A DNA stretch of 64,000 bases. It comes from Yersinia nurmii (lineage in GTDB: Bacteria > Pseudomonadota > Gammaproteobacteria > Enterobacterales > Enterobacteriaceae). The notes beneath the pieces are model-generated. The model was not told the DNA's origin. It saw only the letters and a list, made by a program, of their open reading frames with translations, and did not search any database. The DNA lies in assembly GCF_001112925.1 (NCBI RefSeq), contig NZ_CPYD01000005.1:124001-188000 (forward strand), written 5' to 3'. The number at the start of each line of letters is the position of its first letter. Positions within the stretch are counted from its first letter, which is position 1. This document shows, piece after piece, positions 38,328 to 47,319 of the stretch. The position numbers were made by a program, and so were the translations under genes.

Positions 38328-40061
38328 TTAGAAATTAATCGAGCCGGTTAACCACCATCGGCTGCGTTCGGTAGCGCCGAGTAAATTATCTACTGCACCA
38401 ACCCGCCGGGCATGAGTAATATCAATATTTCCTCGATAGTGCTGATAAGTCAGCCCTGCGCCATAACCTTGTAATAAAACATGATTAGATTGACCGATTC
38501 TTTTATTTGCTAATAAAGAACCTTGGGCATAATCATAGAAAGCATGAGTACTAATTCCAGGGTATAACGTAGCGAGATCCAACCGTAATGCTGGGGATAA
38601 GGAAAAACCCCGGTCTACGCTAATCGTATTCACATCATAAGCCCGGACAGCCAATGGACCACCTAACGCCATTTTTTCCACGCTGTCCGTATTCTGATGA
38701 CTAAATTGCCCGGATGCACGCAGACTAGCGCCAAAATAATCGTTGAGTCGCTGCAATCCCATACCGCGGGCTTCCCACTTCCAAAATTCCCCACGGTTAG
38801 GATTATCTTGCATCGCATCCCTTAACGTTCCCCGAGTTAATCCTCCACGATAGTTAACAATATTAGGTTGTCCAAACCATCGGTGACGATAGTCCCCGTT
38901 GAGACTCAAACTTATTGAGTCTTGCTCGCGGTGAGAAGTAAAGGTCAATATTTTATCCCTCATCCACTTATAATCCCCTTGTACACCCAGAGATAAATTA
39001 TTACCCGCAGTACGGATAACCGGCCAAGAGCTATATAGCGACAACACATCAGCATTACTGTCGATAAAACCGGTAAATCTTCCACCCGGCTGCGACTCAA
39101 CCCGACTATAGGAAATACCGCCCCGTGCGCCCTGATAACCTAAGGGTAAATCATAGGTAATATTACCCAAGATGGTTTTAGCATCATTGGAATCTTTATT
39201 TTGCAGGAACTGCGGAGCATAGAGCACCATTCCCTGTAAGCGATCCGCCGATCCTGTTGGGTTATTAATGGTCATCCGAGCCAACGTACGGATGCGACCG
39301 GAATAACGCCCCCCATGATTATCCATCATCAAACGTCCGCTAATCGCTGGCTCTGATGCCACGCTCACGCTCAGCTGCGAGCCACCCACCTGTTCACCCG
39401 GTGATAATATTGAAGTTAATGGCCCGACTCCTGGCTGATCGCCTAAGCGCAGCAGTACGCTTTCCATTTGACGAATATTTTCAGGATGCTTATTCCCTGC
39501 CTGTAGGAATTTATTTATCAAACTATCGCGCACGCCAGATTGATTGTTGTGTAGATGAACTTTCTCTAACCGCCCTTGCACCACCTGAATATAAACATGA
39601 CCTTCAGTGATATCCTGTTCTGGCAGATAAGCAAAGCTAAGAAGGTCGCCACCTTTGCGCATTATCCTTTCTATTTCCAATGGAATAGCCTGCAGCTGGG
39701 ATACGCTCATATTCTGATTCTGTCGTGCAACCAATAGCGTATTGACCTGTTCCCGATAGCGCTCTGGTAGAGATCTCACACCTAGCGTTGCCACTCGCAG
39801 CATTTGCCCCGTATCGCTTTTCGAATCGGATTTTTCGCGTTGGTCAATTACAGGTTTCTGCTGCACCCGCGTTGCTTCTGGGGACAATAGCTGTTCATTG
39901 TCCTGTAAAATAGCCGCACTACCTGTAACCATTCCTGATACAGACGGGGTATTTGCCCAACTTTTCTGATTCAAACCTAATAACACAAAATAAAATAAAA
40001 AATAATGAATAGAGTGAATAATAAATCTATTGTTTTCGCGCATGGGAGAATATCCAGTCAT
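38328..40061 (-). CDS. TpsB transporter of the FhaC/ShlB/HecB family
   Basis: Outer-membrane two-partner secretion transporter. The 577-residue product has a signal peptide (cleavage after about residue 36, SWA), two POTRA domains at about 88-165 and 166-235, and a C-terminal 16-strand barrel ending in phenylalanine as outer-membrane proteins do. The loop-6 motif is VRAY at 472-475 instead of the usual VRGY, while the partner barrel motif FYDYAQG at 508-514 is intact. AAGGA lies about 10 nt before the ATG. It precedes the short tpsA by 178 bp on the same strand, B before A as in shlBA. Full length, so probably functional. Confidence 0.92.
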   Translation of the reverse strand: MTGYSPMRENNRFIIHSIHYFLFYFVLLGLNQKSWANTPSVSGMVTGSAAILQDNEQLLSPEATRVQQKPVIDQREKSDSKSDTGQMLRVATLGVRSLPERYREQVNTLLVARQNQNMSVSQLQAIPLEIERIMRKGGDLLSFAYLPEQDITEGHVYIQVVQGRLEKVHLHNNQSGVRDSLINKFLQAGNKHPENIRQMESVLLRLGDQPGVGPLTSILSPGEQVGGSQLSVSVASEPAISGRLMMDNHGGRYSGRIRTLARMTINNPTGSADRLQGMVLYAPQFLQNKDSNDAKTILGNITYDLPLGYQGARGGISYSRVESQPGGRFTGFIDSNADVLSLYSSWPVIRTAGNNLSLGVQGDYKWMRDKILTFTSHREQDSISLSLNGDYRHRWFGQPNIVNYRGGLTRGTLRDAMQDNPNRGEFWKWEARGMGLQRLNDYFGASLRASGQFSHQNTDSVEKMALGGPLAVRAYDVNTISVDRGFSLSPALRLDLATLYPGISTHAFYDYAQGSLLANKRIGQSNHVLLQGYGAGLTYQHYRGNIDITHARRVGAVDNLLGATERSRWWLTGSINF

Positions 40062-40564
40062 AGTATAAATTCCTTTTAAATGCGCATAATCACTCCTTGC
40101 ATTCCAATCAATGAAATCGATAGATATTAATTATATAAATACCCACAACTAAATCATCAAAGTTAACAATGAATGCTTTGCGTTTTAATATTCAAATCAA
40201 TAATATTATTTCAACGTAGCCACATCATTAACTCACTACTTAATTATAATTTCAATTAATTAACCACAGCAATTTTTGAATTAAGAACATTCTGCTTTAT
40301 AAGATTCACGATATAAATATAACCAATAAAATACAACGTAATACATATCAATAAAGATTGATTATATTATTAAATGCATTGGATATAAAAATAAAAAAAT
40401 TGTAACAATCAAGTCCACCATATTCATCGCGATCTATACATAAATAGCTATAATGACTAGCTTATCTTCGTATATGCGCAGATATTGGCACAGGTTAGCT
40501 ATTGAACAAGTTAATTATTTAAATTTGTTATAGTTACAACCCGTTATTTTGATCAAGGATATAG
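40062..40564. promoter_or_regulatory. AT-rich divergent intergenic region upstream of tpsB
   Basis: About 500 bp of strikingly AT-rich DNA with many A/T runs lies between divergent tpsB and the small exported-protein gene. It must carry both promoters, but none stands out because TATAAT-like boxes are plentiful by composition. Such DNA is a typical H-NS target. No gene, repeat or attachment site was found in it. Confidence 0.6.
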
Positions 40565-41053
40565 ATGATGAAAACCCCTTTGCTATTACTCGCCGGTGGT
40601 TTACTGGTCACCAGTTTCAGTTCTCTGGCTATGTCACTGAATTATCAGGAAGTCGGCTATAACATTGAAGCACGAGGAGCCAAAGCAGTAGTAGCAGAAC
40701 TGGCTAAATCTGGGCAACTGTCGGCGGTAGAAAATAATATCAAGCTGGGTGATGATAACTGGATTGCGATGGCGCCGAAGCTGGTAGAAGGTGGGAATCA
40801 GAAATTTGCGCAAGGTGTTAAATCAGCACTCTCTTCTGCCCTGATTTATAATCCGGCGGCGGTCTTGAAGGCCGTAGGCGATAGTCATTCGTTGGCTTTG
40901 TCCGACGTCTGTACTGCCCCGGCTGATGCAACAGATAGCGCTGCCAAAATCAGCTTCAAACAACGAGCTTCTAGAACTCTATCGACTATCAGAAATAGCG
41001 ATATGATGACCACGCGGGATAGTTGCATAGCCGAATTGCAGAAACTGTCTTAA
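40565..41053 (+). CDS. Unrecognised small periplasmic protein
   Basis: A 162-residue product not assignable to a family. Residues 1-23 are a Sec signal peptide (MMKTPLLLLAGGLLVTSFSSLAM). The mature part looks helical and Ala/Lys-rich, with two cysteines (116 and 154) that could form a disulfide. Segments such as AKAVVAELAKSGQLSAVENNIKLG (its first 20 residues form a helix) and ALIYNPAAVLKAV suggest a compact helical fold. ATG at 40565 is followed by a second at 40568, which is better spaced from AAGGA (40555-40559). Divergent from tpsB, convergent with sspB. It may be cargo of the same insertion or a lineage gene; a link to the secretion pair is only positional. Confidence 0.75.
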   Translation: MMKTPLLLLAGGLLVTSFSSLAMSLNYQEVGYNIEARGAKAVVAELAKSGQLSAVENNIKLGDDNWIAMAPKLVEGGNQKFAQGVKSALSSALIYNPAAVLKAVGDSHSLALSDVCTAPADATDSAAKISFKQRASRTLSTIRNSDMMTTRDSCIAELQKLS

Positions 41054-41080
41054 CGATTAGCTTCCGAGCCAGAAACAACA

Positions 41081-41100
41081 AGGGCGGCCTAAGCCGCCCT
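41081..41100 (-). terminator. Hairpin terminator between the small exported gene and sspB
   Basis: AGGGCGGC (41081-41088) pairs perfectly with GCCGCCCT (41093-41100) over CTAA. On the minus strand it is followed by TGTTGTTTC, so it better fits termination of sspA-sspB; on the plus strand there is no T-run. Confidence 0.7.
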
Positions 41101-41130
41101 ATCAGAATAATACGCAGATCACTCGGATGA

Positions 41131-41640
41131 TTATTTCACAACCCGCAATGCAGGCCGTCCACCCCTTGGAGGCGGCGGTGGCTCATCATCCGGATCGCTG
41201 CTGTCCAGCTTTGCTTGCGTCTCATCGGTGACCAGCACCAAGCTTTCGCTCGGCGCATTTTCTTCGTTCTGGTCATCCATCTCGGCAAAATAACCTTCTG
41301 CGTCGGCATCATAAGCAGCTTCAGGTTCAAACATCGTACCCGCGCCGTTTTCTCTAGCATAAATAGCCAGAACTGCGCCCATAGGTACCACAACCTGACG
41401 GGGTACACCGCCAAAACGGGCATTGAAACGGACATATTCATTACCCAGTTCCAGATTGCCCACTGCCCGCGGCGCGATATTCAATACAATTTGACCATCA
41501 CGGGCAAATTCCATCGGAACCTCTACGTCGGGCCGTGTCACATCTACCACTAGATGAGGTGTAAGCTCGTTATCAATCAGCCAATCATAAAATGCGCGCA
41601 GCAGGTAAGGACGGCGCGGAGACATATCTGACATCTCCAT
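41131..41640 (-). CDS. sspB: SspB, ClpXP specificity-enhancing adaptor
   Basis: Adaptor that binds ssrA-tagged proteins and delivers them to ClpXP. The 169-residue product has the folded ssrA-binding domain to about residue 115 (HLVVDVTRPDVEVPMEFA, NLELGNEYVRFNARFGG, ARENGAGTMFEPE), a variable acidic linker, and the C-terminal ClpX-binding tail GGRPALRVVK. Start ATG at 41640 gives MEMSDMSPRRPY, which aligns with the E. coli N-terminus and sits 9 nt from AAGG. An upstream ATG at 41646 overlaps the sspA stop. Cotranscribed with sspA. Confidence 0.95.
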   Translation of the reverse strand: MEMSDMSPRRPYLLRAFYDWLIDNELTPHLVVDVTRPDVEVPMEFARDGQIVLNIAPRAVGNLELGNEYVRFNARFGGVPRQVVVPMGAVLAIYARENGAGTMFEPEAAYDADAEGYFAEMDDQNEENAPSESLVLVTDETQAKLDSSDPDDEPPPPPRGGRPALRVVK

Positions 41641-41645
41641 AACCA

Positions 41646-42287
41646 TTAACCTTGGATGCGCAAACGCATTTCGCGCTCAGGTTCAGTCAGCGAGGCTAGG
41701 AATGCATCACGTTCGAACACGCGAGTCATATAGCCTTTCAATTCTTTTGAACCTGCACCGCTCAGCTCAATACCCAGTTCAGGTAAACGCCACAGCAGCG
41801 GTGCCAAGTAACAGTCAACCAGGCTAAATTCTTCGCTCATGAAATATGGCGTCTGACCAAAGATTGGAGCAATGGCCAACAGCTCTTCGCGCAGCTGGCG
41901 ACGTGCTGACTCTGCTTCCTGACCGGTTTTCTGCTCGATTTTGTACATCAGTGAATACCAGTTTTTCTCGATGCGCAGCATCATCAAACGGCTTTCACCA
42001 CGGGCAACCGGATACACAGGCATTAATGGAGGATGTGGGAAACGCTCATCAAGATATTCCATGATGATACGGGATTCATACAGAGTCAGCTCGCGATCGA
42101 CCAGCGTAGGTACCGTTTGGTAAGGGTTGAGGTCAATCAGATCCTGCGGCAGGTTATCCATCTCAACCTGCTCAATCTCAACGCTGACACCTTTCTCCGC
42201 CAGTACGATACGTACTTGATGGCTAAAAATGTCGGTCGGGCCAGAGAACAGCGTCATTACCGAACGTTTGTTGGCAGCGACAGCCAT
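41646..42287 (-). CDS. sspA: SspA, stringent starvation protein A
   Basis: RNA polymerase-associated protein with a glutathione-transferase fold, needed for stationary-phase acid tolerance and late phage gene control in E. coli. The 213-residue product begins MAVAANKRSVMTLFSGPTDI, near-identical to E. coli, and keeps the surface-pocket sequence RFPHPPLMPVYPVARGESR and the C-terminal YMTRVFERDAFLASL. GGAGG sits 7 nt before the ATG at 42287. First gene of sspAB. The 373-bp gap upstream, toward rpsI, contains the rpsI terminator and otherwise no gene. Confidence 0.96.
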   Translation of the reverse strand: MAVAANKRSVMTLFSGPTDIFSHQVRIVLAEKGVSVEIEQVEMDNLPQDLIDLNPYQTVPTLVDRELTLYESRIIMEYLDERFPHPPLMPVYPVARGESRLMMLRIEKNWYSLMYKIEQKTGQEAESARRQLREELLAIAPIFGQTPYFMSEEFSLVDCYLAPLLWRLPELGIELSGAGSKELKGYMTRVFERDAFLASLTEPEREMRLRIQG

Positions 42288-42602
42288 GAAAACCTCCAAG
42301 TTTATCTAGAAAACAGTGCGAATAGCCAACGCAACGGCTGCTATCCTGAGTAGTTTTACCGCCAGTTCACTGTCTCGACCAATACGCCGTTAATAAGCCT
42401 TGGGCGAGATAATCATTCAGCCAGGGAGATAAACGGACGTCAACAGCTCGGCGAACAGGCACAAAAGTGTGTGATAGTTTACCAGATTTTGCTTGTTTTG
42501 TGGGGATGGTGCAGTGATTTCATGGTGATTTGTCTGACGACTCGCAGTTTAGACCGCATAATCGCAGCACCCGATGGGGATTAGCTCGAATTTTAGGCAT
42601 AA

Positions 42603-42629
42603 AAAAACCCGGTGAAACACCGGGTTTTT
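42603..42629 (-). terminator. Rho-independent terminator of rplM-rpsI
   Basis: AAAAACCCGGTG (42603-42614) pairs perfectly with CACCGGGTTTTT (42618-42629) over AAA; the minus-strand T-run follows. The remaining sequence from 42288 to 42602 shows no further gene and must hold the sspA promoter. Confidence 0.95.
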
Positions 42630-42660
42630 AGCATTAATCTGATGCCGTAAAGGCAAAAAA

Positions 42661-43511
<851 letters not shown>

Positions 43512-43622
43512 TTATAAGTTACACGTTGGTGAACACCCAAACGCTCAAATCAACAGTTGAGGCTCACACGACCATCAAGTCCAGCAAACCTACCCCTTCG
43601 AATAGCCTATGCTGGCACTATA

Positions 43623-43671
43623 AAGTTTTTGGGAAAAAAACTTTATTGTAACGTGGGGTCGCAAGATTATA
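43623..43671 (-). promoter_or_regulatory. rplM promoter -10 and leader hairpin
   Basis: On the minus strand a perfect -10 TATAAT (43671-43666) lies 170 bp before rplM; the best -35 is TTCGAT with an 18-bp spacer, which is weak. Just inside the leader AAAGTTTTT (43623-43631) pairs with AAAAACTTT (43637-43645). This fits the L13 autoregulatory leader (known in E. coli, inferred here). Confidence 0.65.
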
Positions 43672-43824
43672 GAGAAGTCGGTTGCAAAGATCGAACTGTT
43701 TTTGGCGTGAGAAGCATAAAATTACAGGTGTTCAATCGGGCGATCAACAATCGCCCTGGCGCAGAATAGCATGTTTAACCAGCAATGTGCGAGCAACGAC
43801 GTCAATATACTGCAACCTGACGTT

Positions 43825-44952
43825 TTACGGCAGATGGGGCAGTTTAAGGTACTCTTCACTCTGCATCTCTTGTAGGCGGGATAAACAGCGTTGATACTCG
43901 AATTTTAAGCGATCTCCCTGATAAATTTCAAACATCGATGCTTCCGCAGAGATAATCAGCTTCACCCGGCGCTCATAAAACTCATCAACCAACGCTAAAA
44001 ACCGGCGCGCGGCGTTTTCTTCCTTCGCCGTCATCAGACGCAAATTGTGAAGTAATACCGTGTGATATTCGCGGGATAGCGCGATGTAATCCAACTGACT
44101 GCGAGCTTCTTCACATAATGTATGAAAATCTATCGCCAACACGCCATCAGCTGCACTAATAGCTGCCAGCGGGCGGTGATTGATCTCCAAAACCGGCATT
44201 TCCTCCCCCGCTTTCCCCGCCAGCTTAATAAACATCTGACGCATGTTTTGTTCGGCTTGCGGGTTTAATGGCGTGAGATACAGGTGTGCCTGCGTGAGTG
44301 TCCGTAACCGATAATCAATACCGGCATCGACGTTCATCACTTCGCAATATTCTTTAATCAGGGTAATCGCAGGAATGAAGCGCGCTCGCTGTAAACCGTT
44401 TTGATAGAGATTGTCCGGCGGTATGTTAGAGGTGGCGATCAACGTGATACCGCGAGCAAACAGAGCCTGCAGCAGCGTAGCCAGCAGCATGGCGTCGGTG
44501 ATATCCGAAACAAAGAATTCATCAAAGCACAACACATCGGTTTGAGCTTTAAATCCGTCGGCAACTATTTCCAGCGGATTTTCATGGCCTTGCAGCTCGG
44601 CAAGTTCCTGATGAACCCGCAGCATAAAGCGATGAAAATGCAGCCGAAGCTTACGATCACCCGGCAAACTGTGGAAAAACAGATCCATTAGCCAAGTTTT
44701 TCCGCGCCCGACGCCGCCCCACATATATAACCCCTGCACCGGGGGAATCGCCGCTAACGCGTCGTTTCTTCCTAATAAACGACTCAGGCGACCACGCAGA
44801 CCCAGCGTTGGTGTCGGCCGATTTGCCCGCTCACACAAAGCTAAATAAATCTGCTCCAGTTGCTCAACCGCCTGACGCTGAACCTCGTCGGGTTGATATT
44901 CTCCAGCGGCTAAAGCCTGCTGATAACGTGCTGTAGGTGTACTAAGTTGCAT
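43825..44952 (-). CDS. zapE: ZapE (YhcM), cell-division AFG1-like ATPase
   Basis: Cytoplasmic ATPase recruited late to the Z-ring that modulates FtsZ under oxygen limitation or heat in E. coli. The 375-residue product has Walker A GGVGRGKT at 79-86, Walker B VLCFDEFFVSD, the SNIPPDNLY sensor-1 region, and the conserved end LQEMQSEEYLKLPHL. ATG at 44952 (MQLSTPT) gives the same length as recalled for E. coli; a TTG four codons upstream is rejected. Divergent from zapG, both division-linked, with 224 bp between. Confidence 0.94.
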   Translation of the reverse strand: MQLSTPTARYQQALAAGEYQPDEVQRQAVEQLEQIYLALCERANRPTPTLGLRGRLSRLLGRNDALAAIPPVQGLYMWGGVGRGKTWLMDLFFHSLPGDRKLRLHFHRFMLRVHQELAELQGHENPLEIVADGFKAQTDVLCFDEFFVSDITDAMLLATLLQALFARGITLIATSNIPPDNLYQNGLQRARFIPAITLIKEYCEVMNVDAGIDYRLRTLTQAHLYLTPLNPQAEQNMRQMFIKLAGKAGEEMPVLEINHRPLAAISAADGVLAIDFHTLCEEARSQLDYIALSREYHTVLLHNLRLMTAKEENAARRFLALVDEFYERRVKLIISAEASMFEIYQGDRLKFEYQRCLSRLQEMQSEEYLKLPHLP

Positions 44953-45176
44953 GTTTTTCAACAATCCCTGATAAAATATTTATCTGTTTTTCGCTGCGCT
45001 TTTATGCTGATTTGTCTGGTAATCGACGCATTTAACGACGGTAACACCATCGGAAAAAGTATGATAACCATAGGCAAAGTTGCATCAGGATTCCACTCTG
45101 ACAAGGTTAACGGTTATAGTGGGTATTATTAAGTGAAAAAGCCCTACCGAACAATGAAGTCAAAAAAGGAGTCATT

Positions 45177-45581
45177 ATGACCTGGGAGTATGCGCTTATT
45201 GGGTTAGTTGTTGGTATCGCCATCGGTGCGGTAGCCATGCGCTTTGGCAATCGTAAATTGCGTCAGCAGCAAGTGCTGCAAAACGAACTGGAAAAGAGCA
45301 AATCCGATCTGGAAGAATATCGTCAGGAGTTAGTTGGCCATTTCGCCCGCAGTGCAGAATTGCTGGATAATATGGCTCGTGATTATCGTCAGCTGTATCA
45401 GCACATGGCGAAAAGCTCGAATAACCTGCTGCCTGATTTACCGATGCAGGACAACCCGTTCCGCTACCGTTTGACCGAATCCGAAGCGGATAACGATCAG
45501 GCGCCGGTAAAAATGCCGCCGCGCGATTATTCTGAAGGAGCGTCCGGTTTGCTGCGTCCTGAGCATCAAACACGCGATTAA
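45177..45581 (+). CDS. zapG: ZapG (YhcB), division and envelope-growth membrane protein
   Basis: Single-pass inner-membrane protein (DUF1043) that interacts with divisome and elongasome parts in E. coli. The 134-residue product has an N-terminal helix (YALIGLVVGIAIGAVAMRF, residues 5-23), a coiled coil to about residue 80, and a disordered charged tail. AAAGGAG is well placed before the ATG. A strong hairpin ends the unit. Confidence 0.94.
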   Translation: MTWEYALIGLVVGIAIGAVAMRFGNRKLRQQQVLQNELEKSKSDLEEYRQELVGHFARSAELLDNMARDYRQLYQHMAKSSNNLLPDLPMQDNPFRYRLTESEADNDQAPVKMPPRDYSEGASGLLRPEHQTRD

Positions 45582-45602
45582 TTCGACCTATCAATAGGTT
45601 GC

Positions 45603-45640
45603 CCAGATAGCGCACTCTCCGCGCTATCTGGTTATCTTTC
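45603..45640 (+). terminator. Terminator after zapG
   Basis: CCAGATAGCGC (45603-45613) pairs perfectly with GCGCTATCTGG (45621-45631) over a 7-nt loop, followed by TTATCTTTC. Confidence 0.8.
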
Positions 45641-45858
45641 ATTTACCCTTCTTTTACAGTTCTATACTTACCACTCCTTGAATCACCGCCACCCGGCCCC
45701 TATATGATGGAATATCACGTGGTCGCTTCTGGCGGTAATCGCAGTAGCTTTTTGAAATAAGTGAATTTTTTACCGGCCCAACGGTCTTAGCTTTCAGTGG
45801 ACCTATGCCGCAATATCACTAATTCATTCACCGTTAGGTATTGAGAGAGTTTAATCCA

Positions 45859-47232
45859 ATGAAAAAAAAGTCATTACTTCTTAGTGCACTAGCTATGAGC
45901 GTTGGCCTTAGCCTTGCCGCTGCACCGGCGGTTACCGCCGCCCCCTTGTCAATGGCCGTTGCCGGACAACCTTTGCCAAGCCTTGCTCCAATGTTAGAAA
46001 AAGTCCTGCCAGCGGTAGTCAGTGTCCATGTGACCGGCACTCAAGCGCAGCAACAGCGTTTACCGGAAGAGTTTAAATTCTTCTTCGGCCCGAATGCGCC
46101 GATGAGTAAAGAAAGCATCCGCCCATTTGAAGGCCTAGGCTCAGGCGTGATTATTAACGCCGAGAAAGGCTACGTGCTGACTAATAATCACGTTATCAAT
46201 AATGCAGATAAAATCCGCGTTCAGTTGAATGATGGTCGTGAATATGATGCCAAACTGCTGGGACGCGATGAGCAAACCGATATTGCTCTATTACAGATTA
46301 CGGATGCCAAAAACCTGAAAGCGATTCCTATGGCAGATTCAGACAATCTGCGCGTTGGTGATTTCGCCGTTGCGGTCGGCAACCCATTTGGTTTAGGCCA
46401 GACCGCTACATCCGGCATTATTTCCGCTCTGGGCCGCAGTGGCCTGAATCTGGAAGGGCTGGAAAACTTTATTCAAACAGATGCTTCTATCAACCGGGGT
46501 AACTCCGGCGGCGCGCTGGTTAACCTGAACGGCGAACTTATCGGGATTAACACGGCCATTCTGGCTCCGGGCGGCGGTAACATCGGGATCGGCTTTGCCA
46601 TTCCGAGCAATATGGCACAGAACCTAAGCCAGCAGCTGATTGAGTTTGGCGAAGTCAAACGCGGCATTTTAGGTATTAAAGGCAGCGAAATGACCGCTGA
46701 CATGGCTAAAGCCTTTAATATCGACGCACAGCGTGGCGCATTTGTCAGCGAAGTTATGCCGAAATCGGCTGCGGCGAAAGCCGGTATTAAAGCCGGTGAC
46801 GTTTTGGTTTCTGTCGATGGCAAGCCAATTAACAGCTTCGCCGAGCTTCGCGCTAAAGTCGGAACAACCGGACCGGGTAAAACCATCAAAGTTGGCTTAC
46901 TACGCGACGGCAAACCGCTGGAAGTCTCGGTAACGCTGGAAAATAGCAACCCGACCTCCACCAGCGCCGAAACCCTGTCTTCATCACTACAAGGCGCGTC
47001 GTTGAGCAACACCGAAATTAAAGGCGTAGGCAAAGGTGTTAAGGTCGATAACGTCGCCAAAGGTTCCCCAGCCGCACAGGCCGGGTTACAGAAAGATGAT
47101 GTGATCATCGGCATCAACCGTCAGCAAACTAAAGATATCAGCGAGTTACGGAAAGCGCTGGCCACTAAGCCTGCGGTGATGGCGTTGAATATCATCCGTG
47201 GCAACGAAACCATTTATCTATTATTACGTTAA
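45859..47232 (+). CDS. degQ: DegQ, periplasmic serine protease/chaperone
   Basis: HtrA-family periplasmic protease that degrades unfolded proteins. The 457-residue product has a signal peptide (cleavage after about residue 28, VTAA), a trypsin-like domain with the triad His111 (TNNHVIN), Asp141 (EQTDIALL) and Ser216 (GNSGGAL), and two PDZ domains at about 260-350 and 370-455. Two PDZ domains and the absence of the long Q-linker of DegP support DegQ. The ATG at 45859 has GAGAG at 45844-45848. Next to degS as in E. coli. Confidence 0.95.
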   Translation: MKKKSLLLSALAMSVGLSLAAAPAVTAAPLSMAVAGQPLPSLAPMLEKVLPAVVSVHVTGTQAQQQRLPEEFKFFFGPNAPMSKESIRPFEGLGSGVIINAEKGYVLTNNHVINNADKIRVQLNDGREYDAKLLGRDEQTDIALLQITDAKNLKAIPMADSDNLRVGDFAVAVGNPFGLGQTATSGIISALGRSGLNLEGLENFIQTDASINRGNSGGALVNLNGELIGINTAILAPGGGNIGIGFAIPSNMAQNLSQQLIEFGEVKRGILGIKGSEMTADMAKAFNIDAQRGAFVSEVMPKSAAAKAGIKAGDVLVSVDGKPINSFAELRAKVGTTGPGKTIKVGLLRDGKPLEVSVTLENSNPTSTSAETLSSSLQGASLSNTEIKGVGKGVKVDNVAKGSPAAQAGLQKDDVIIGINRQQTKDISELRKALATKPAVMALNIIRGNETIYLLLR

Positions 47233-47245
47233 TTTGTAGAAAAAT

Positions 47246-47270
47246 CGGACACAGCACAATGCTGTGTCCG
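47246..47270 (+). terminator. Hairpin between degQ and degS
   Basis: CGGACACAGCA (47246-47256) pairs perfectly with TGCTGTGTCCG (47260-47270) over CAA, 13 bp past the degQ stop. No T-run follows, so it may stabilise the degQ 3' end or attenuate into degS. Confidence 0.5.
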
Positions 47271-47319
47271 GTTAACTCATGCTATTCTGCCATCACCTAT
47301 CTTTCATGCCTTAAACCTC

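Noticed and set aside
40062-40564. Possible prophage or IS remnant in the AT-rich spacer
   Set aside because: No inverted terminal repeats, transposase fragments or duplicated ends could be seen.
46473-47117. Long minus-strand open frame (214 codons) opposite degQ
   Set aside because: It lies wholly antisense to a conserved protease gene, lacks family similarity and Shine-Dalgarno, and is explained by codon bias of the sense gene.
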